Assembly: GCF_900178005.1 (NCBI RefSeq)
Contig: NZ_FXBS01000005.1
Location: 186,001 to 250,000, forward strand
Reading direction: 5' to 3'
DNA: 64,000 nucleotides
Source of the DNA: Tuberibacillus sp. Marseille-P3662
GTDB lineage: Bacteria > Bacillota > Bacilli > Bacillales > Sporolactobacillaceae
Part shown: positions 43,487 through 52,847 of the stretch, in pieces
How the letters are laid out: each line of letters starts with the position of its first letter
Position numbering within the stretch: position 1 is the first letter of the stretch
Notes under the pieces: model-generated
The model's input: the letters and a program-made list of their open reading frames with translations, nothing else
Databases searched by the model: none
Told to the model about the DNA's origin: nothing
Position numbers and translations under genes: made by a program

Positions 43487-44314
43487 ATGTCACTGAGTCT
43501 TGATAGTACAGTGAAATTGAATAATGGTGTCGAGATGCCATGGTTTGGTCTTGGTGTCTACAAAGTGGAAGACGGAAAAGAAGTACATACAAGTGTCCAA
43601 TCAGCCTTGCAGAACGGCTATCGCGCAATTGATACCGCATCCTTCTATCAAAATGAAGAAGGCGTTGGTCAAGCGATTAAAGCCTCTGGTGTTCCACGCG
43701 ATGACATATTTGTAACCACTAAAGTTTGGAATGATGAGCAAGGCTATGAATCAACATTAGAAGCCTTTGAAAATTCTAGAAAGAAACTTGGACTGGATGT
43801 GATTGATCTTTACCTCATCCACTGGCCTATTAAAGGCAAGTTCAAAGACACTTGGCGCGCAATGGAGAAACTCTATAATGACGGTAAAGTTCGGGCCATT
43901 GGCGTTAGTAACTTCAAAGTTCACCATTTAGAAGAGCTTTTAGCTGATGCCACCGTTAAACCAGTGATTAACCAAATTGAGTTGCATCCACGCCTTACCC
44001 AGGAAGACGTTCGGGAGTTTTGTCAGAAAAACGAGATTCTCGTTGAAGCTTGGAGCCCGTTGATGCGCGGCAAAGTCTTTGATGATCCTGTCATCGAGTC
44101 ATTAAGTAAAAAATATAATAAATCACCGGCGCAAATTATTTTGCGGTGGGATTTACAGAGTAACATTGTCACCATTCCAAAATCCGTTCATGAAGAACGC
44201 ATCAAGCAAAATGCCGATATCTTTGATTTTGAGTTATCTCAAGAAGATATTGAACAAATTGATGCGCTCAATCGTGATGAACGCGTGGGTCCTGATCCAG
44301 ATAACATGAGTTAA
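43487..44314 (+). CDS. Aldo/keto reductase (YvgN/YtbE type)
   Basis: 275 residues, TIM barrel. Catalytic residues in [16 protein letters not shown] (Asp and Tyr), TTKVWN (Lys) and YLIHWP (His); cofactor segment [13 protein letters not shown]. It reduces aldehydes with NADPH, possibly methylglyoxal as for YvgN. ATG 43487 lies eight bases after AGGAGG. Confidence 0.93.
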   Translation: MSLSLDSTVKLNNGVEMPWFGLGVYKVEDGKEVHTSVQSALQNGYRAIDTASFYQNEEGVGQAIKASGVPRDDIFVTTKVWNDEQGYESTLEAFENSRKKLGLDVIDLYLIHWPIKGKFKDTWRAMEKLYNDGKVRAIGVSNFKVHHLEELLADATVKPVINQIELHPRLTQEDVREFCQKNEILVEAWSPLMRGKVFDDPVIESLSKKYNKSPAQIILRWDLQSNIVTIPKSVHEERIKQNADIFDFELSQEDIEQIDALNRDERVGPDPDNMS

Positions 44315-44320
44315 TAAGTA

Positions 44321-44353
44321 AAAAGCTGCCTCAAACATTGAGGCAGCTTTTTA
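44321..44353. terminator. Terminator after the aldo/keto reductase
   Basis: Perfect 13-bp stem (44321-44333 with 44339-44351), five-base loop, T-run. Confidence 0.92.
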
Positions 44354-44462
44354 CTTAGCCTTGAATATGTTCAGTGACCTCACTTAGTGAACATAAAACT
44401 CTGCAACATAGACCACATTAGACTTATAGACGAAAACAGCTATGGCCAAAGGAGGCATCACC

Positions 44463-45407
44463 ATGAAAGCAGTCGTGATTAATCAATATGGCGGCAGGGA
44501 CAAACTCATGATGGCACGTTATCCAAAGCCGATGCCGAAAGCTGATGAGGTATTAATTGAGATGTACGCCACATCCATTAATCCAATTGACTGGAAAGTG
44601 CGCGAAGGTCATTTACAAGAACGGCTCAAGTTTGCCTTTCCCATCATTTTAGGTTGGGATGCTGCGGGGGTTATTAGTGACGTCGGTTCGGGCGTTCATG
44701 ACTTTGAAGTGGGTGACCGTGTTTTTACACGTCCACCGACAACGAACCGGGGAACATATGCTGAATATATTACCGCTCCTGCTGATCTGGTCACAAAATT
44801 ACCTGATAAGATCAGTTTTAACGAAGGGGCCTCGATTCCGTTAGTTGCACAAACTGCGTGGCAATGTTTATTCGACTTTGCGGATATGAAGGCAGGGGAG
44901 CGTGTCTTGATTCACGGCGGCGCTGGCGGCGTGGGCAGTATGGCTATCCAAATTGCTAAAAGCTACGGTGCTGAAGTGATCGCCACAGGGAGCAGCGAAA
45001 GCCAAGATATCATTGAGCAACTTGGAGCCGATCAATTCATCAATTATCGGACGCAGACATTTGAAAATGACGTTGATTCGGTAGATATTGTGCTTGATAC
45101 GATCGGCGGTGAAACCCAATCACGTAGCTTTGATGTGTTAACATCCGGCGGTCGTCTCGTCTCCATTGCCCAGCCGCCCGATGAGAAAAAAGCGAAGTCG
45201 AAAGGAATTAAGGCCGGTTTTGTCTGGCTTGAACCTGATGGAGAGCGACTCAAGCGCTTGGCTTTCATGCTGGAAGATGATCAGCTCAAACCTTTGATCG
45301 CCAAGACATTTCCTTTCTCTGAAGAGGGGATGCAGGAAGCCCATCACATGAGTGAGGAAGGGCATGCAAAAGGGAAAATTATCATTGAAATCAGATCGGA
45401 AACATAA
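44463..45407 (+). CDS. Zinc-independent MDR-family NADP-dependent oxidoreductase (quinone oxidoreductase type)
   Basis: 314 residues. GroES-like half with INPIDWKVREG and GWDAAGVI, then a Rossmann half with VLIHGGAGGVGSMAIQIAK. No zinc-binding Cys/His set. Members reduce quinones or alkenals with NADPH. ATG 44463 is seven bases after AAAGGAGG. A single gene with its own upstream region. Confidence 0.92.
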   Translation: MKAVVINQYGGRDKLMMARYPKPMPKADEVLIEMYATSINPIDWKVREGHLQERLKFAFPIILGWDAAGVISDVGSGVHDFEVGDRVFTRPPTTNRGTYAEYITAPADLVTKLPDKISFNEGASIPLVAQTAWQCLFDFADMKAGERVLIHGGAGGVGSMAIQIAKSYGAEVIATGSSESQDIIEQLGADQFINYRTQTFENDVDSVDIVLDTIGGETQSRSFDVLTSGGRLVSIAQPPDEKKAKSKGIKAGFVWLEPDGERLKRLAFMLEDDQLKPLIAKTFPFSEEGMQEAHHMSEEGHAKGKIIIEIRSET

Positions 45408-45455
45408 TAGAGCATCGTTGGTGCCACACTAGGCCTAAAAGCGAGGTGTGTGAAA

Positions 45456-45638
45456 ATGGCAAAGAACAATGAATGGAAGCATTCTAAGGATAAAGATGCG
45501 GAACCAAGTATCGCTCCGGGCATGGATGATCAAGAAGAATTAGAAGCGGATGCTTCCAAGAAAGAAGTGGCAAAGGGGGCCTCCACGCGGGTAACCCACT
45601 TATCCTATGATGAAGTTGGGCCAAGCGATGAGGAATAA
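45456..45638 (+). CDS. Small acidic protein, unknown function
   Basis: 60 residues beginning MAKNNEWKHSKDKD, highly charged (Asp, Glu, Lys), no hydrophobic segment, probably unstructured. GAGGTG is seven bases before the ATG and its stop lies in the terminator stem. It resembles the many short disordered Bacillales proteins, some spore- or stress-related, but I do not recognise a family. Confidence 0.6.
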   Translation: MAKNNEWKHSKDKDAEPSIAPGMDDQEELEADASKKEVAKGASTRVTHLSYDEVGPSDEE

Positions 45639-45668
45639 GCTAATGGGGGAGCCCCTATTAGCTTATTC
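45633..45668. terminator. Bidirectional terminator between small acidic gene and hsp20
   Basis: 12-bp outer stem (45633-45644 with 45657-45668) continued by GGGG/CCCC with one bulge. It overlaps both stop codons. Confidence 0.75.
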
Positions 45669-46139
45669 TATGTCCAATGTGTGTTCAGAAGGTGGCCGTT
45701 TAGGGCCGCGGATGTCTAAAATGCCGTTTTGATAGCGCGCTCTGGATGTCCGTTTATTAGCCGCGTAAGGTAGCTGAACGACACGCTCGGAGCGATGATA
45801 CTGCCGTTCGCGCCGGTAATAATCGTTGCTTTCATTGTGTTTTTTGACGTCGTGACGGTTCGTTACAGTGATTTTTAGTCGCTCACCGACAATATCAACA
45901 TGAATGTCCTCTTTTTTGATGCCCGGTAATTCGGCCTTAACAACCCATTCCTTGTCATTTTCATAGAGATCCACCGGAATATAGGTATCCCGTGAATGCT
46001 GCCTGAAAAAACCGTCAATGGAGTCAAGAATATTTCGATAAGGTTCATTATAGAAAAATTCATCAATTTGATTTAATAAACCACCCTCAAAGTCTGATCT
46101 ATCTCGTTTTTTCAAGCGATAATCCTTATCTTCTCCCAT
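45663..46139 (-). CDS. Hsp20/alpha-crystallin small heat-shock protein
   Basis: 158 residues. The alpha-crystallin domain spans about 50-145: VDLYENDKEWVVKAELPGIKKEDI, then RLKITV, and ends with the family motif ARYQNGILDI. An ATP-independent holdase for unfolding proteins. AAAGGAGGAG lies five bases before the ATG. Confidence 0.92.
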   Translation of the reverse strand: MGEDKDYRLKKRDRSDFEGGLLNQIDEFFYNEPYRNILDSIDGFFRQHSRDTYIPVDLYENDKEWVVKAELPGIKKEDIHVDIVGERLKITVTNRHDVKKHNESNDYYRRERQYHRSERVVQLPYAANKRTSRARYQNGILDIRGPKRPPSEHTLDIE

Positions 46140-46488
46140 TTGTGCTCCTCCTTTTCAATGGAATGCCGTCATTTATAGGATATGATGGGGTGGCCTGCTT
46201 GGAAATAGGCATTCGTTTGCTTTTTGATCATAAAAAAGACCCCGCAGATTTAATCCTGCGAGGCATATATAATATAGGGGGTCACAAAAATGGGAAGTAC
46301 TATAATGGTCGACAGTGTCGACTATATTTATACTTCAATTCTTAAGGTGACTCTTCCTTGGGAAAAAAGCGCTGTTTTTGAAAGTAGGCATTTCGTTCTA
46401 TAGTGTAGAAAAGCAGATGATTTTAAGTTATCTTATGATTTAACATGGTTAAAAGAGTGAACTTAAGTACATAAGGAGTATCAGTGGA
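46140..46488. other. Intergenic region with a minus-strand terminator-like hairpin
   Basis: On the minus strand a stem (about 46241-46263; CCTCGCAG with CTGCGGGG) is followed by TCTTTTTT, although no gene is seen upstream on that strand. A palindrome GTCGACAGTGTCGAC lies at about 46309-46323, within a possible small plus-strand reading frame described separately. Confidence 0.45.
46290..46403 (+). CDS. Possible 37-residue small protein
   Basis: ATG 46290 to TAG 46401-46403, with AGGGGGTC about five to nine bases upstream. It begins MGSTIMVDSVDY and includes KVTLPWEKSAVF. There is no membrane helix. Support is only the ribosome site and an upstream TATAAT (46268-46273) that lacks a -35 box. 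May be spurious. Confidence 0.3.
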   Translation: MGSTIMVDSVDYIYTSILKVTLPWEKSAVFESRHFVL

Positions 46489-47547
46489 ATGAAAGATGAG
46501 GAAACACAGAATCGCAAAGCAGAACATATTGATATCGCAGTTGAAAAAGATGTTAACGCCAAGACAATGACAACGGGCTTTGAACGTTATCATTTTCGCC
46601 ACAGAGCCTTACCTGAACAAAACTTTAAAGACATTGATCTCTCAGCTGTCTTTCTTGGTAAATCAGTGGTAACCCCTTTTGTTGTCAGCTCTATGACGGG
46701 TGGCACCGAGAAAGCTGGATTAATTAATCAACGGTTGGCACAGGCAGCAGAAAAAAGAGGCTGGGCAATTGGCACAGGATCGATTCGGGCGGCACTTGAA
46801 TCAGAGAAGGTCGCCTATACCTATCAAATCCGGCCATTAGCACCTAGCGTCCCCATCTTCTGTAATCTTGGCGCTGTTCAATTGAACGCGGGCTATGGCC
46901 CCAATGAATGCCAGAGAGCTGTTGAATTGATGGATGCAGATGGATTGGTATTGCACTTGAACAGTCTGCAGGAAGTCATTCAACACGAGGGGGACACAGA
47001 TTTTGCTGGATTGTTAAGTAAAATTAATGATCTATGCAAAGAGCTAGAGGTGCCTGTCGGTGTTAAGGAAGTTGGCTGGGGCATTGACGGGCCAACGGCC
47101 AAGCGTCTATTCACGGCTGGTGTTAGTTTTATAGATGTCGCCGGAGCAGGTGGTACGTCGTGGTCCGAAGTTGAAAAAAGCCGGACACAAGATCCTGTCA
47201 AAGCGCGTGCCGCTGAGGCCTTTTCGGGATGGGGGATACCGACGACAACTTGTATCGTTGATGTCTGTCGCCGTAATCCGGGGAGGCATGTGATTGCGAG
47301 CGGTGGATTGCGAACAGGTCTTGATGCAGCCAAAGCGATTGCCTTAGGAGCCGGTCAAGCGGCGTTTGGACGATCCATTTTAAAATCGGCCGTTGTGTCG
47401 GAAGAAGCTTTAGCTGAGACCATGGCTGTGAAGGAGATGGAATTGAAAATGGCGATGTTCGGCATCGGCGCCACCAACCTTGAAGATCTGCAGAACACGG
47501 ATCGATTGATTGTCCAAGGTGAAGGGAAGACAAAATCACCTTTCTAG
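46489..47547 (+). CDS. fni: Type 2 isopentenyl-diphosphate delta-isomerase
   Basis: 352 residues, FMN-dependent TIM barrel. The typical N-terminal block RKAEHIDIAVEKDV, SSMTGGT, the NLGAVQLN strand, and the C-terminal ASGGLRTGLDAAKAIALGA phosphate-binding motif are all present. It converts isopentenyl to dimethylallyl diphosphate for isoprenoids such as menaquinone and undecaprenyl phosphate. AAGGAG lies about ten bases before the ATG. B. subtilis Fni has 349 residues. Confidence 0.95.
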   Translation: MKDEETQNRKAEHIDIAVEKDVNAKTMTTGFERYHFRHRALPEQNFKDIDLSAVFLGKSVVTPFVVSSMTGGTEKAGLINQRLAQAAEKRGWAIGTGSIRAALESEKVAYTYQIRPLAPSVPIFCNLGAVQLNAGYGPNECQRAVELMDADGLVLHLNSLQEVIQHEGDTDFAGLLSKINDLCKELEVPVGVKEVGWGIDGPTAKRLFTAGVSFIDVAGAGGTSWSEVEKSRTQDPVKARAAEAFSGWGIPTTTCIVDVCRRNPGRHVIASGGLRTGLDAAKAIALGAGQAAFGRSILKSAVVSEEALAETMAVKEMELKMAMFGIGATNLEDLQNTDRLIVQGEGKTKSPF

Positions 47548-47660
47548 ACAGGAAATCCCCTTTTAGCAGCGAATAGGTCTGTAAGAGTATCTATATTTTA
47601 ACGAAAAGGCTATGTTCAAGGTCATTCGTTTAACAAGTCAACGAAAAAGGGGACATGGAA

Positions 47661-48551
47661 ATGACAGTGGATCATCAACCCATTATTGGTTTTATTGGCA
47701 CAGGCGTTATGGGCCAAGGTATGGTTTCGAATTTGTTGCAAAATGGCTATCAAGTCAATGTCTATAACCGCACACGGTCAAAGGCTGAACCGCTTATAGA
47801 AAAAGGAGCAATCTGGCGTGATACCCCACAAGAAGTGGCGGAAAATGTGGATGTCACGATTACAATTGTCGGTTATCCAGACGATGTTGAAGCCGTTTAC
47901 CTTGAGGATGGCATTCTTGATGCAGCGGCAGAAGGGTCCATTGTAATCGATATGACGACATCATCGCCTCAATTAGCGGAAAGCATCGCTGAAGCGGCTC
48001 GAAAGAAAGGGATTGCGGCGTTAGATGCACCCGTTTCCGGAGGTGATGTCGGTGCGAGAAATGGGAAGCTGTCCATTATGGTTGGCGGTGACGCTGAAGT
48101 GTATGAAGCATGCCTTCCGATCTTCCAAGCAATGGGCGAGAATATTGTTCACCAAGGCCCTGCTGGAGCTGGCCAGCATACGAAAATGGCCAATCAAATC
48201 AAGATCGCCTCTAATATGATCGGGGTTTGTGAAGCGATGGCTTATGCTGAAAAGGCAGGTCTTGACCCTGATACCGTATTACAAAGCATCAGCTCAGGAG
48301 CAGCTGGCAGTTGGTCGCTATCAAATCTTGCGCCGAAAATGATCAATAATGATTATGCGCCGGGTTTTTATGTGAAACATTTTATTAAAGATATGACGAT
48401 TGCGTTAAATAGCGCAGAGAAAATGGGATTGCTTACTCCCGGCCTTTCCTTGGCAAAACGATTATACGAGGAACTCGCTGAATCAGGTGAAGGTGACAGC
48501 GGCACCCAAGCATTATACAAGAAATATAAAGAGCAAATGCACACCGTCTAG
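47661..48551 (+). CDS. Beta-hydroxyacid dehydrogenase family oxidoreductase
   Basis: 296 residues. NAD(P) site GFIGTGVMGQGM, substrate motif DAPVSGGDVGARNGKL, and catalytic Lys in GAGQHTKMANQ. The family includes 3-hydroxyisobutyrate dehydrogenase and tartronate-semialdehyde reductase; the substrate cannot be fixed. ATG 47661 is preferred over the ATG at 47655 because AAGGGG then sits eight bases away. Confidence 0.92.
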   Translation: MTVDHQPIIGFIGTGVMGQGMVSNLLQNGYQVNVYNRTRSKAEPLIEKGAIWRDTPQEVAENVDVTITIVGYPDDVEAVYLEDGILDAAAEGSIVIDMTTSSPQLAESIAEAARKKGIAALDAPVSGGDVGARNGKLSIMVGGDAEVYEACLPIFQAMGENIVHQGPAGAGQHTKMANQIKIASNMIGVCEAMAYAEKAGLDPDTVLQSISSGAAGSWSLSNLAPKMINNDYAPGFYVKHFIKDMTIALNSAEKMGLLTPGLSLAKRLYEELAESGEGDSGTQALYKKYKEQMHTV

Positions 48552-48601
48552 GTTGTGGTCAAAAGAAATACCATAATGCAAAAAAGCAGAACAATCATTA
48601 G

Positions 48602-48634
48602 AGGTTGTCCCCAAAATGAGGGACAGCCTTTTTC
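48602..48634 (+). terminator. Terminator after the dehydrogenase
   Basis: 10-bp stem (48602-48611 with 48620-48629, one wobble) and five T. Confidence 0.82.
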
Positions 48635-48753
48635 TTATTTGCGGATTGAGCGTTCCTTACTTTTATTCATGTTCCATAAACAATCAAGGTAACCATTTTT
48701 GATGAAATTTTGACGGTGAAGGTCTTCGTTTTATTATTGTATAGTAAATGTGG

Positions 48754-48771
48754 CATAATATAAGTATTATG
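48754..48771. promoter_or_regulatory. Inverted repeat upstream of fdhD
   Basis: CATAATA, four bases, TATTATG, 25 bases before the fdhD start. Possible operator; AT-rich, so chance is not excluded. Confidence 0.3.
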
Positions 48772-48796
48772 GAAGTTCGTTAAAGGATGGTTGCCC

Positions 48797-49594
48797 ATGG
48801 ATGAATCGGGTATCACGCAGTGGTCCATTCAAAAATATCACGCAACGGATGTCACTGATCAGCTGGATTGGGTTGTGGAAGAATCACCGGTGACGGTCAT
48901 TGTTAACGGTGAAGCATTTGCCACTTTATTGTGCTCGCCGACACATTTGCCGGAACTGGTCACGGGTTTTTTGGCGTCGGAAGGTGTGATTCAGTCAGCT
49001 ACGGAGATTGAGACGATCACTTTTAATGACGCCCAAGGATTTGCGTATGTTGCGCTCAGCAAACCGCTTCCGGATGTGATTGATTATTCCAAACGTGTGG
49101 TAGGGTCTTGTTGTGGGAAGAGCCGCCAATTTTACTTTCAAAATGACGCTAAGACTGCTAAAACAATCATGAGATCGACAAATGTTTCTGTGCAAACGTG
49201 TTACGCTTTGATGGCTCAACTACAGAAGCGATCGGAGACGTTTGCCTTAACCGGTGGTATGCACAACGCTGCTTTAGCCGTAGAAGACCATCTTAAGGTG
49301 GTTCGTGCTGATATTGGGCGCCATAACGCACTCGATAAAATCTATGGGTATTTATTAAATCACAACCTCCGCCGCCACCAAGCGGTTATTGTATTCAGCG
49401 GTCGAATCTCCTCGGAGGTATTATTGAAAATTTCCAAAATGGGGATTGGGATGATCATTTCAAAGTCCGCCCCCAGCCATTTGGCACTAAAATTGGCTGA
49501 TGACTTAAATATTACGATTGTTGGTTTCGTGCGTGATCATAAGCTTAATGTCTATACACATCAAGAACGGATCAACGTTTCGTCTAAAGGATGA
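48797..49594 (+). CDS. fdhD: FdhD/NarQ-type sulfurtransferase for formate dehydrogenase
   Basis: 265 residues with PELVTGFLASEGVI, the Cys-bearing loop VVGSCCGKSRQF, and FALTGGMHNAAL. FdhD passes sulfur from a cysteine desulfurase to the molybdenum cofactor of formate dehydrogenase. Here the Cys pair is adjacent (CC) rather than spaced as in the E. coli enzyme; a similar form is usual in Bacillus. ATG 48797 follows AAAGGATGG. The DUF1499 gene follows six bases later. Confidence 0.9.
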   Translation: MDESGITQWSIQKYHATDVTDQLDWVVEESPVTVIVNGEAFATLLCSPTHLPELVTGFLASEGVIQSATEIETITFNDAQGFAYVALSKPLPDVIDYSKRVVGSCCGKSRQFYFQNDAKTAKTIMRSTNVSVQTCYALMAQLQKRSETFALTGGMHNAALAVEDHLKVVRADIGRHNALDKIYGYLLNHNLRRHQAVIVFSGRISSEVLLKISKMGIGMIISKSAPSHLALKLADDLNITIVGFVRDHKLNVYTHQERINVSSKG

Positions 49595-49600
49595 TGATAA

Positions 49601-50011
49601 ATGCAAGACTCTAATATAAAAGCGGATAAAGAAACGTTCTTGGCACCTTGCCCTAAAACAGCCAACTGCGTCTCATCAGAGCATCAAGACTTAAACCGGC
49701 GGATGATGCCGGTGTCTTTTGATGGGGCGACAACTGAAGAAGCCATGGAGTATCTCGTTGATATCCTTTCTGGTCTGCCGAAAACAACCATTGAAAAACA
49801 GGAACATCACTATATCCATGCCGTGGCAAAGACAACCGTAATGGAATTTTACCATGATGTTGAATTTTATTTGGACGAGGCGGCCAAGCAAGTTCATTTT
49901 CGTTCAGCTTCACGGATTGGTTTGACCGATTTTGGGACAAACAAACGGCGTTTGCAAGCCATTATTGCCCGTTTCTTGCGTAAAATGATGGCCAATAAAC
50001 AGGGCGATTAA
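49601..50011 (+). CDS. DUF1499 family protein
   Basis: 136 residues. The N-terminal LAPCPKTANCVSS (two Cys), the central YIHAVAKTTVMEFYHDVEFYLDE and HFRSASRIGLTDFGTNKRR are the family's hallmarks. Function unknown. AAAGGATGATG precedes the ATG; probably co-transcribed with fdhD, though a functional link is not established. Confidence 0.85.
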   Translation: MQDSNIKADKETFLAPCPKTANCVSSEHQDLNRRMMPVSFDGATTEEAMEYLVDILSGLPKTTIEKQEHHYIHAVAKTTVMEFYHDVEFYLDEAAKQVHFRSASRIGLTDFGTNKRRLQAIIARFLRKMMANKQGD

Positions 50012-50081
50012 AAGCGGGCGCCGGTTATTTCCATTTATATTATCCGCGTTATCGCACATATTGATAACGAGGGGTGATAAT

Positions 50082-50363
50082 ATGTTTGAACATATGTCCT
50101 TGTTCCCGTTAACATTGGAAGAATCCCTTGACGATGAGGGACATGATCGTTATGACGTTTATGTTAATGATGATTTTGTTGGCATCAAGTCATTGATGGC
50201 GACCAACGATCGTATAGATGATTTGAATGAATTTCTGCAAGAAGAAGGTTTTCAACATTTTAATACTGAGGCATCAGGTGGCCATTTTCATATTCAATCG
50301 GAGAACGAAGCTAATGTTGATTCGATGAAGGATGTGCTGCATGTCTATTTACAAAGCCGCTGA
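50082..50363 (+). CDS. Small acidic protein, unknown function
   Basis: 93 residues starting MFEHMSLFPLTLEESL. GAGGGGTGA lies four to seven bases before the ATG. Acidic, with alternating strand/helix character (DVYVNDDFVGIKSL, then HFHIQSENEANVDSMKDVL). It may be a small ferredoxin-like-fold protein. I do not recognise the family. Confidence 0.6.
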   Translation: MFEHMSLFPLTLEESLDDEGHDRYDVYVNDDFVGIKSLMATNDRIDDLNEFLQEEGFQHFNTEASGGHFHIQSENEANVDSMKDVLHVYLQSR

Positions 50364-50499
50364 TGATTCAGCGGTTTTGCTTTTCAGCGTCGCTCAATGT
50401 TTTGTCAAAAAAGCTTGCTTCTGACCGTTGCCATTTATGTTAATGTGGTGACAGGAGAACGTCAATACATACATTGTTCGTTTGGAGGTTTGATAAAGG

Positions 50500-50868
50500 A
50501 TGTTGAAACTTTTTACGGTACTTGGAAGTATTAATGCTTTTTTAGCGGTTGCTTTAGGTGCATTTGGTGCTCATGCGCTCAAGGATGTTTTAACTGATCA
50601 GTATGAATCCATATGGAATACAGCGGTGCAATATCATATGATGCACGCGGTGGGTTTAATTTTAATTGGCGTGTTGTCAGAAAAAGTGGCTGGACAAGGT
50701 ATGATGCAGTGGGCAGGCTGGTTAATGTTTGCCGGCATTATTTTCTTTTCTGGAAGCTTATATGTCCTTAGTGTGACACAGATATCAAAATTGGGTGCGA
50801 TTACACCCATTGGCGGAATAGGCTTTTTAGCGGCATGGTTGCTCGTGATTATTGCTTTTATCAAATAA
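50500..50868 (+). CDS. ywdK: DUF423 membrane protein (YwdK-like)
   Basis: 122 residues, four transmembrane helices, with the family motif AVALGAFGAHALKD and VQYHMMHAVGLIL. Function unknown. In B. subtilis ywdK also neighbours gerQ and cwlJ, supporting the name. TTGGAGG lies 11-15 bases before the ATG, and a closer AAAGG also fits. Confidence 0.88.
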   Translation: MLKLFTVLGSINAFLAVALGAFGAHALKDVLTDQYESIWNTAVQYHMMHAVGLILIGVLSEKVAGQGMMQWAGWLMFAGIIFFSGSLYVLSVTQISKLGAITPIGGIGFLAAWLLVIIAFIK

Positions 50869-50894
50869 AAACCTCAGCGTGAGCTGAGGTTTAA
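50869..50894. terminator. Bidirectional terminator between ywdK and gerQ
   Basis: Perfect 10-bp stem (50869-50878 with 50883-50892), GTGA loop; the better T-run is on the minus strand. Confidence 0.75.
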
Positions 50895-51508
50895 TCACCC
50901 GTTTGCGGTTGAATCGGGTATGTGTAGTTAATGGGCCCTTGGAAGGTAACATAGTCAAGATAGATCAGGGGTATTAAATAACGCATGCCGGTTTTCCTGT
51001 CACTAATAACAACGTGGTCGCGGCCGGCGGCTTCGATTTCGCCGCGGAAAACCTTGGCATTCCACTCTTCATTGTTTTCAAATGTTGTGTAAATGGTCGC
51101 TAATTTACCGGCATTTTGCCGCAAAATATTTTCGATGTACGATTGTTCTCGAACCTGTTGCGTTGGAGGCGTTGGCATCCCCGTTCCTGGAGAAGGAGAA
51201 GGCCATCCTTGCCCCATACCACCTTGCATTTGCGGACTAGGCATACCTGTTCCGTATCCTGGATAACCCTGCGGAAAGCCGCCTGCACCTTGTGACGGTG
51301 GTGTCATGCCTTGCCCGAATTGACCGGGTTGCGGTGTTTGAGGCATTGTACCTTGCCCGTTTTGACTGGGTTGAGGTGCCTGTGGCATTGCACCTTGCCA
51401 ATTTTGACCGGATTGTGATTGTGGTGCTTGCCAATTTTGAGTGGGTTGCGGCGACGGTCCTTGCCAACTTTGGCCTTGCCCTTGCCCAGATCCTTGGTTT
51501 TGTGCCAT
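50891..51508 (-). CDS. gerQ: Spore coat protein GerQ
   Basis: 205 residues. The first ~120 are a low-complexity Gln/Gly/Pro repeat region (units such as PQ.GQFGQGM), and the last ~85 are the conserved GerQ domain (YIENILRQNAGKLATIYTTFE ... MRYLIPLIYLDYVTF). GerQ is cross-linked in the coat by transglutaminase and is needed for CwlJ localisation. It is the second gene after cwlJ (21-base gap), as in B. subtilis. Confidence 0.94.
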   Translation of the reverse strand: MAQNQGSGQGQGQSWQGPSPQPTQNWQAPQSQSGQNWQGAMPQAPQPSQNGQGTMPQTPQPGQFGQGMTPPSQGAGGFPQGYPGYGTGMPSPQMQGGMGQGWPSPSPGTGMPTPPTQQVREQSYIENILRQNAGKLATIYTTFENNEEWNAKVFRGEIEAAGRDHVVISDRKTGMRYLIPLIYLDYVTFQGPINYTYPIQPQTGD

Positions 51509-51529
51509 TAATCATTCACTCCTTATAAA

Positions 51530-51958
51530 TTAATAGATGCCGGGACAAACGCTTGCACTTGTTCTGTAAAAACAATGGGATTTATAGCGCCCGGCATTCC
51601 ATTGTCCGAACCATTGACTTCGACACTCTGCACCTTCAGCAGGCGCATAGAAATATAGTGAGTAGCTTGCAGGGTGATAGCGATTACCTTTAATCGCCTT
51701 ACGTGCTAGACGTATTTCTTTATCCCTTGCTCTTTGGTAAAAGTAACCATGTTGTGTTGCTTCAAAGCCCCCGGGAGATTGATAGACCATTTCCGATATG
51801 TTATTGACATTAGCAAAGTCCAAACAATCACCGCGGACACGATTGACGCCGGCATTGCCGACCATAAGCATCCCAAGCTGACCATCGCCTTCAGCCTCGG
51901 CCCGCATGAGTCTTGCCAGCAGTTTGACGTCTTTTTCTGTACTTTTTATAACCGCCAC
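51530..51958 (-). CDS. cwlJ: Germination cell-wall hydrolase CwlJ
   Basis: 142 residues when started at the GTG at 51956-51958, which has GGGGGTGG five bases upstream and gives exactly the B. subtilis length; a longer frame to 52003 exists but lacks support. The Hydrolase_2 domain is seen in LLARLMRAEAEGDGQLGMLMVGNAGVNR (with the catalytic Glu) and HGYFYQRARD. It hydrolyses spore cortex during Ca-dipicolinate-triggered germination. Confidence 0.94.
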   Translation of the reverse strand: MAVIKSTEKDVKLLARLMRAEAEGDGQLGMLMVGNAGVNRVRGDCLDFANVNNISEMVYQSPGGFEATQHGYFYQRARDKEIRLARKAIKGNRYHPASYSLYFYAPAEGAECRSQWFGQWNAGRYKSHCFYRTSASVCPGIY

Positions 51959-52049
51959 TTGAGCCACCCCCTGTTGTGAACTCAATAAACACTCTATGCC
52001 CATTCCTATGAATGGGTGTCAAAAATATGAGGAAAAAATTCGTCGAAAA

Positions 52050-52090
52050 AAATCCCTGATGTTGTTCACCGTGAACAACATCAGGGATTT
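52050..52090. terminator. Long palindromic terminator of hemQ
   Basis: About 18-20 bp of near-perfect palindrome followed on the minus strand by seven T; it sits a few bases past the hemQ stop. Confidence 0.88.
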
Positions 52091-52094
52091 TGAT

Positions 52095-52847
52095 TTAATC
52101 GACCGCCATCAGTGCGTCGAAGCGTTCTTTATTCAATAATGAACCGATATAGAAACTACCGAATTCCGCATAGCGGGCGCTGACTTCATCAAACCGCATT
52201 TCGTAGACAAGCTTTTTAAATTGTAATACATCATCAGAATACAATGTCACGCCCCATTCCCAATCATCGAATCCGATGGAACCTGTGATAATTTGTTTGA
52301 TCTTTCTGGCGTATTTTCTTCCGGTCATGCCGTGTGCTTTCATCAATTCGCGCCGATCGTCCATAGGTAGTGTATACCAATTATCGTTGCCTTCGCGACG
52401 CTTGTCCATCGGATAAAAACAGAAATACTGAGCTTTCGGGAGGATCGGATATAACCGGGCTCTCGTTTTTGGATCGTCGTAAGGATCAGATCCATCATCG
52501 GGTGCCATGTAATTGCCGAGTTCAACAACAGAGAAATAGGAATACGTTGGCACTGTCAATTCGGCTAATCGCGTCTTATTAAAAGCTGTCTCAATATCAT
52601 TTAATTCGTCCATGGTTGGGCGTAGCCACATCAAAGCGATATCAGCTTTTTGCCCAATAATAGAATAAAAAGAGTAACTGCCGTTTTTATTTTGCTGAAC
52701 AACATCCCATGCATCTAAAAATTGATAGAACTCTTGCAGGGCTGCTGTACGCTCATCACTGCTCAAACGTTTCCATGCGCTCCAGTCAATCGCACGAAAA
52801 TCATGCAGGCAATACCAACCATCTAAGGTTTGAGCTGCTTCAACCAT
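52095..52847 (-). CDS. hemQ: Coproheme decarboxylase HemQ (chlorite-dismutase fold)
   Basis: 250 residues starting [20 protein letters not shown] 52845-52847 has AAAGGAG seven to nine bases upstream. It shows HemQ segments [34 protein letters not shown] and [28 protein letters not shown]. HemQ makes protoheme from coproheme in the Gram-positive heme pathway, needed here for the aa3 oxidase. In B. subtilis ywfI (hemQ) is also next to pta. Confidence 0.94.
   Translation of the reverse strand: MVEAAQTLDGWYCLHDFRAIDWSAWKRLSSDERTAALQEFYQFLDAWDVVQQNKNGSYSFYSIIGQKADIALMWLRPTMDELNDIETAFNKTRLAELTVPTYSYFSVVELGNYMAPDDGSDPYDDPKTRARLYPILPKAQYFCFYPMDKRREGNDNWYTLPMDDRRELMKAHGMTGRKYARKIKQIITGSIGFDDWEWGVTLYSDDVLQFKKLVYEMRFDEVSARYAEFGSFYIGSLLNKERFDALMAVD

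Noticed and set aside
51237-51515. Second frame over the gerQ repeat region
   Set aside because: Shadow of the Gln/Gly repeat in another frame of the same strand; the GerQ C-terminal domain fixes the true frame.
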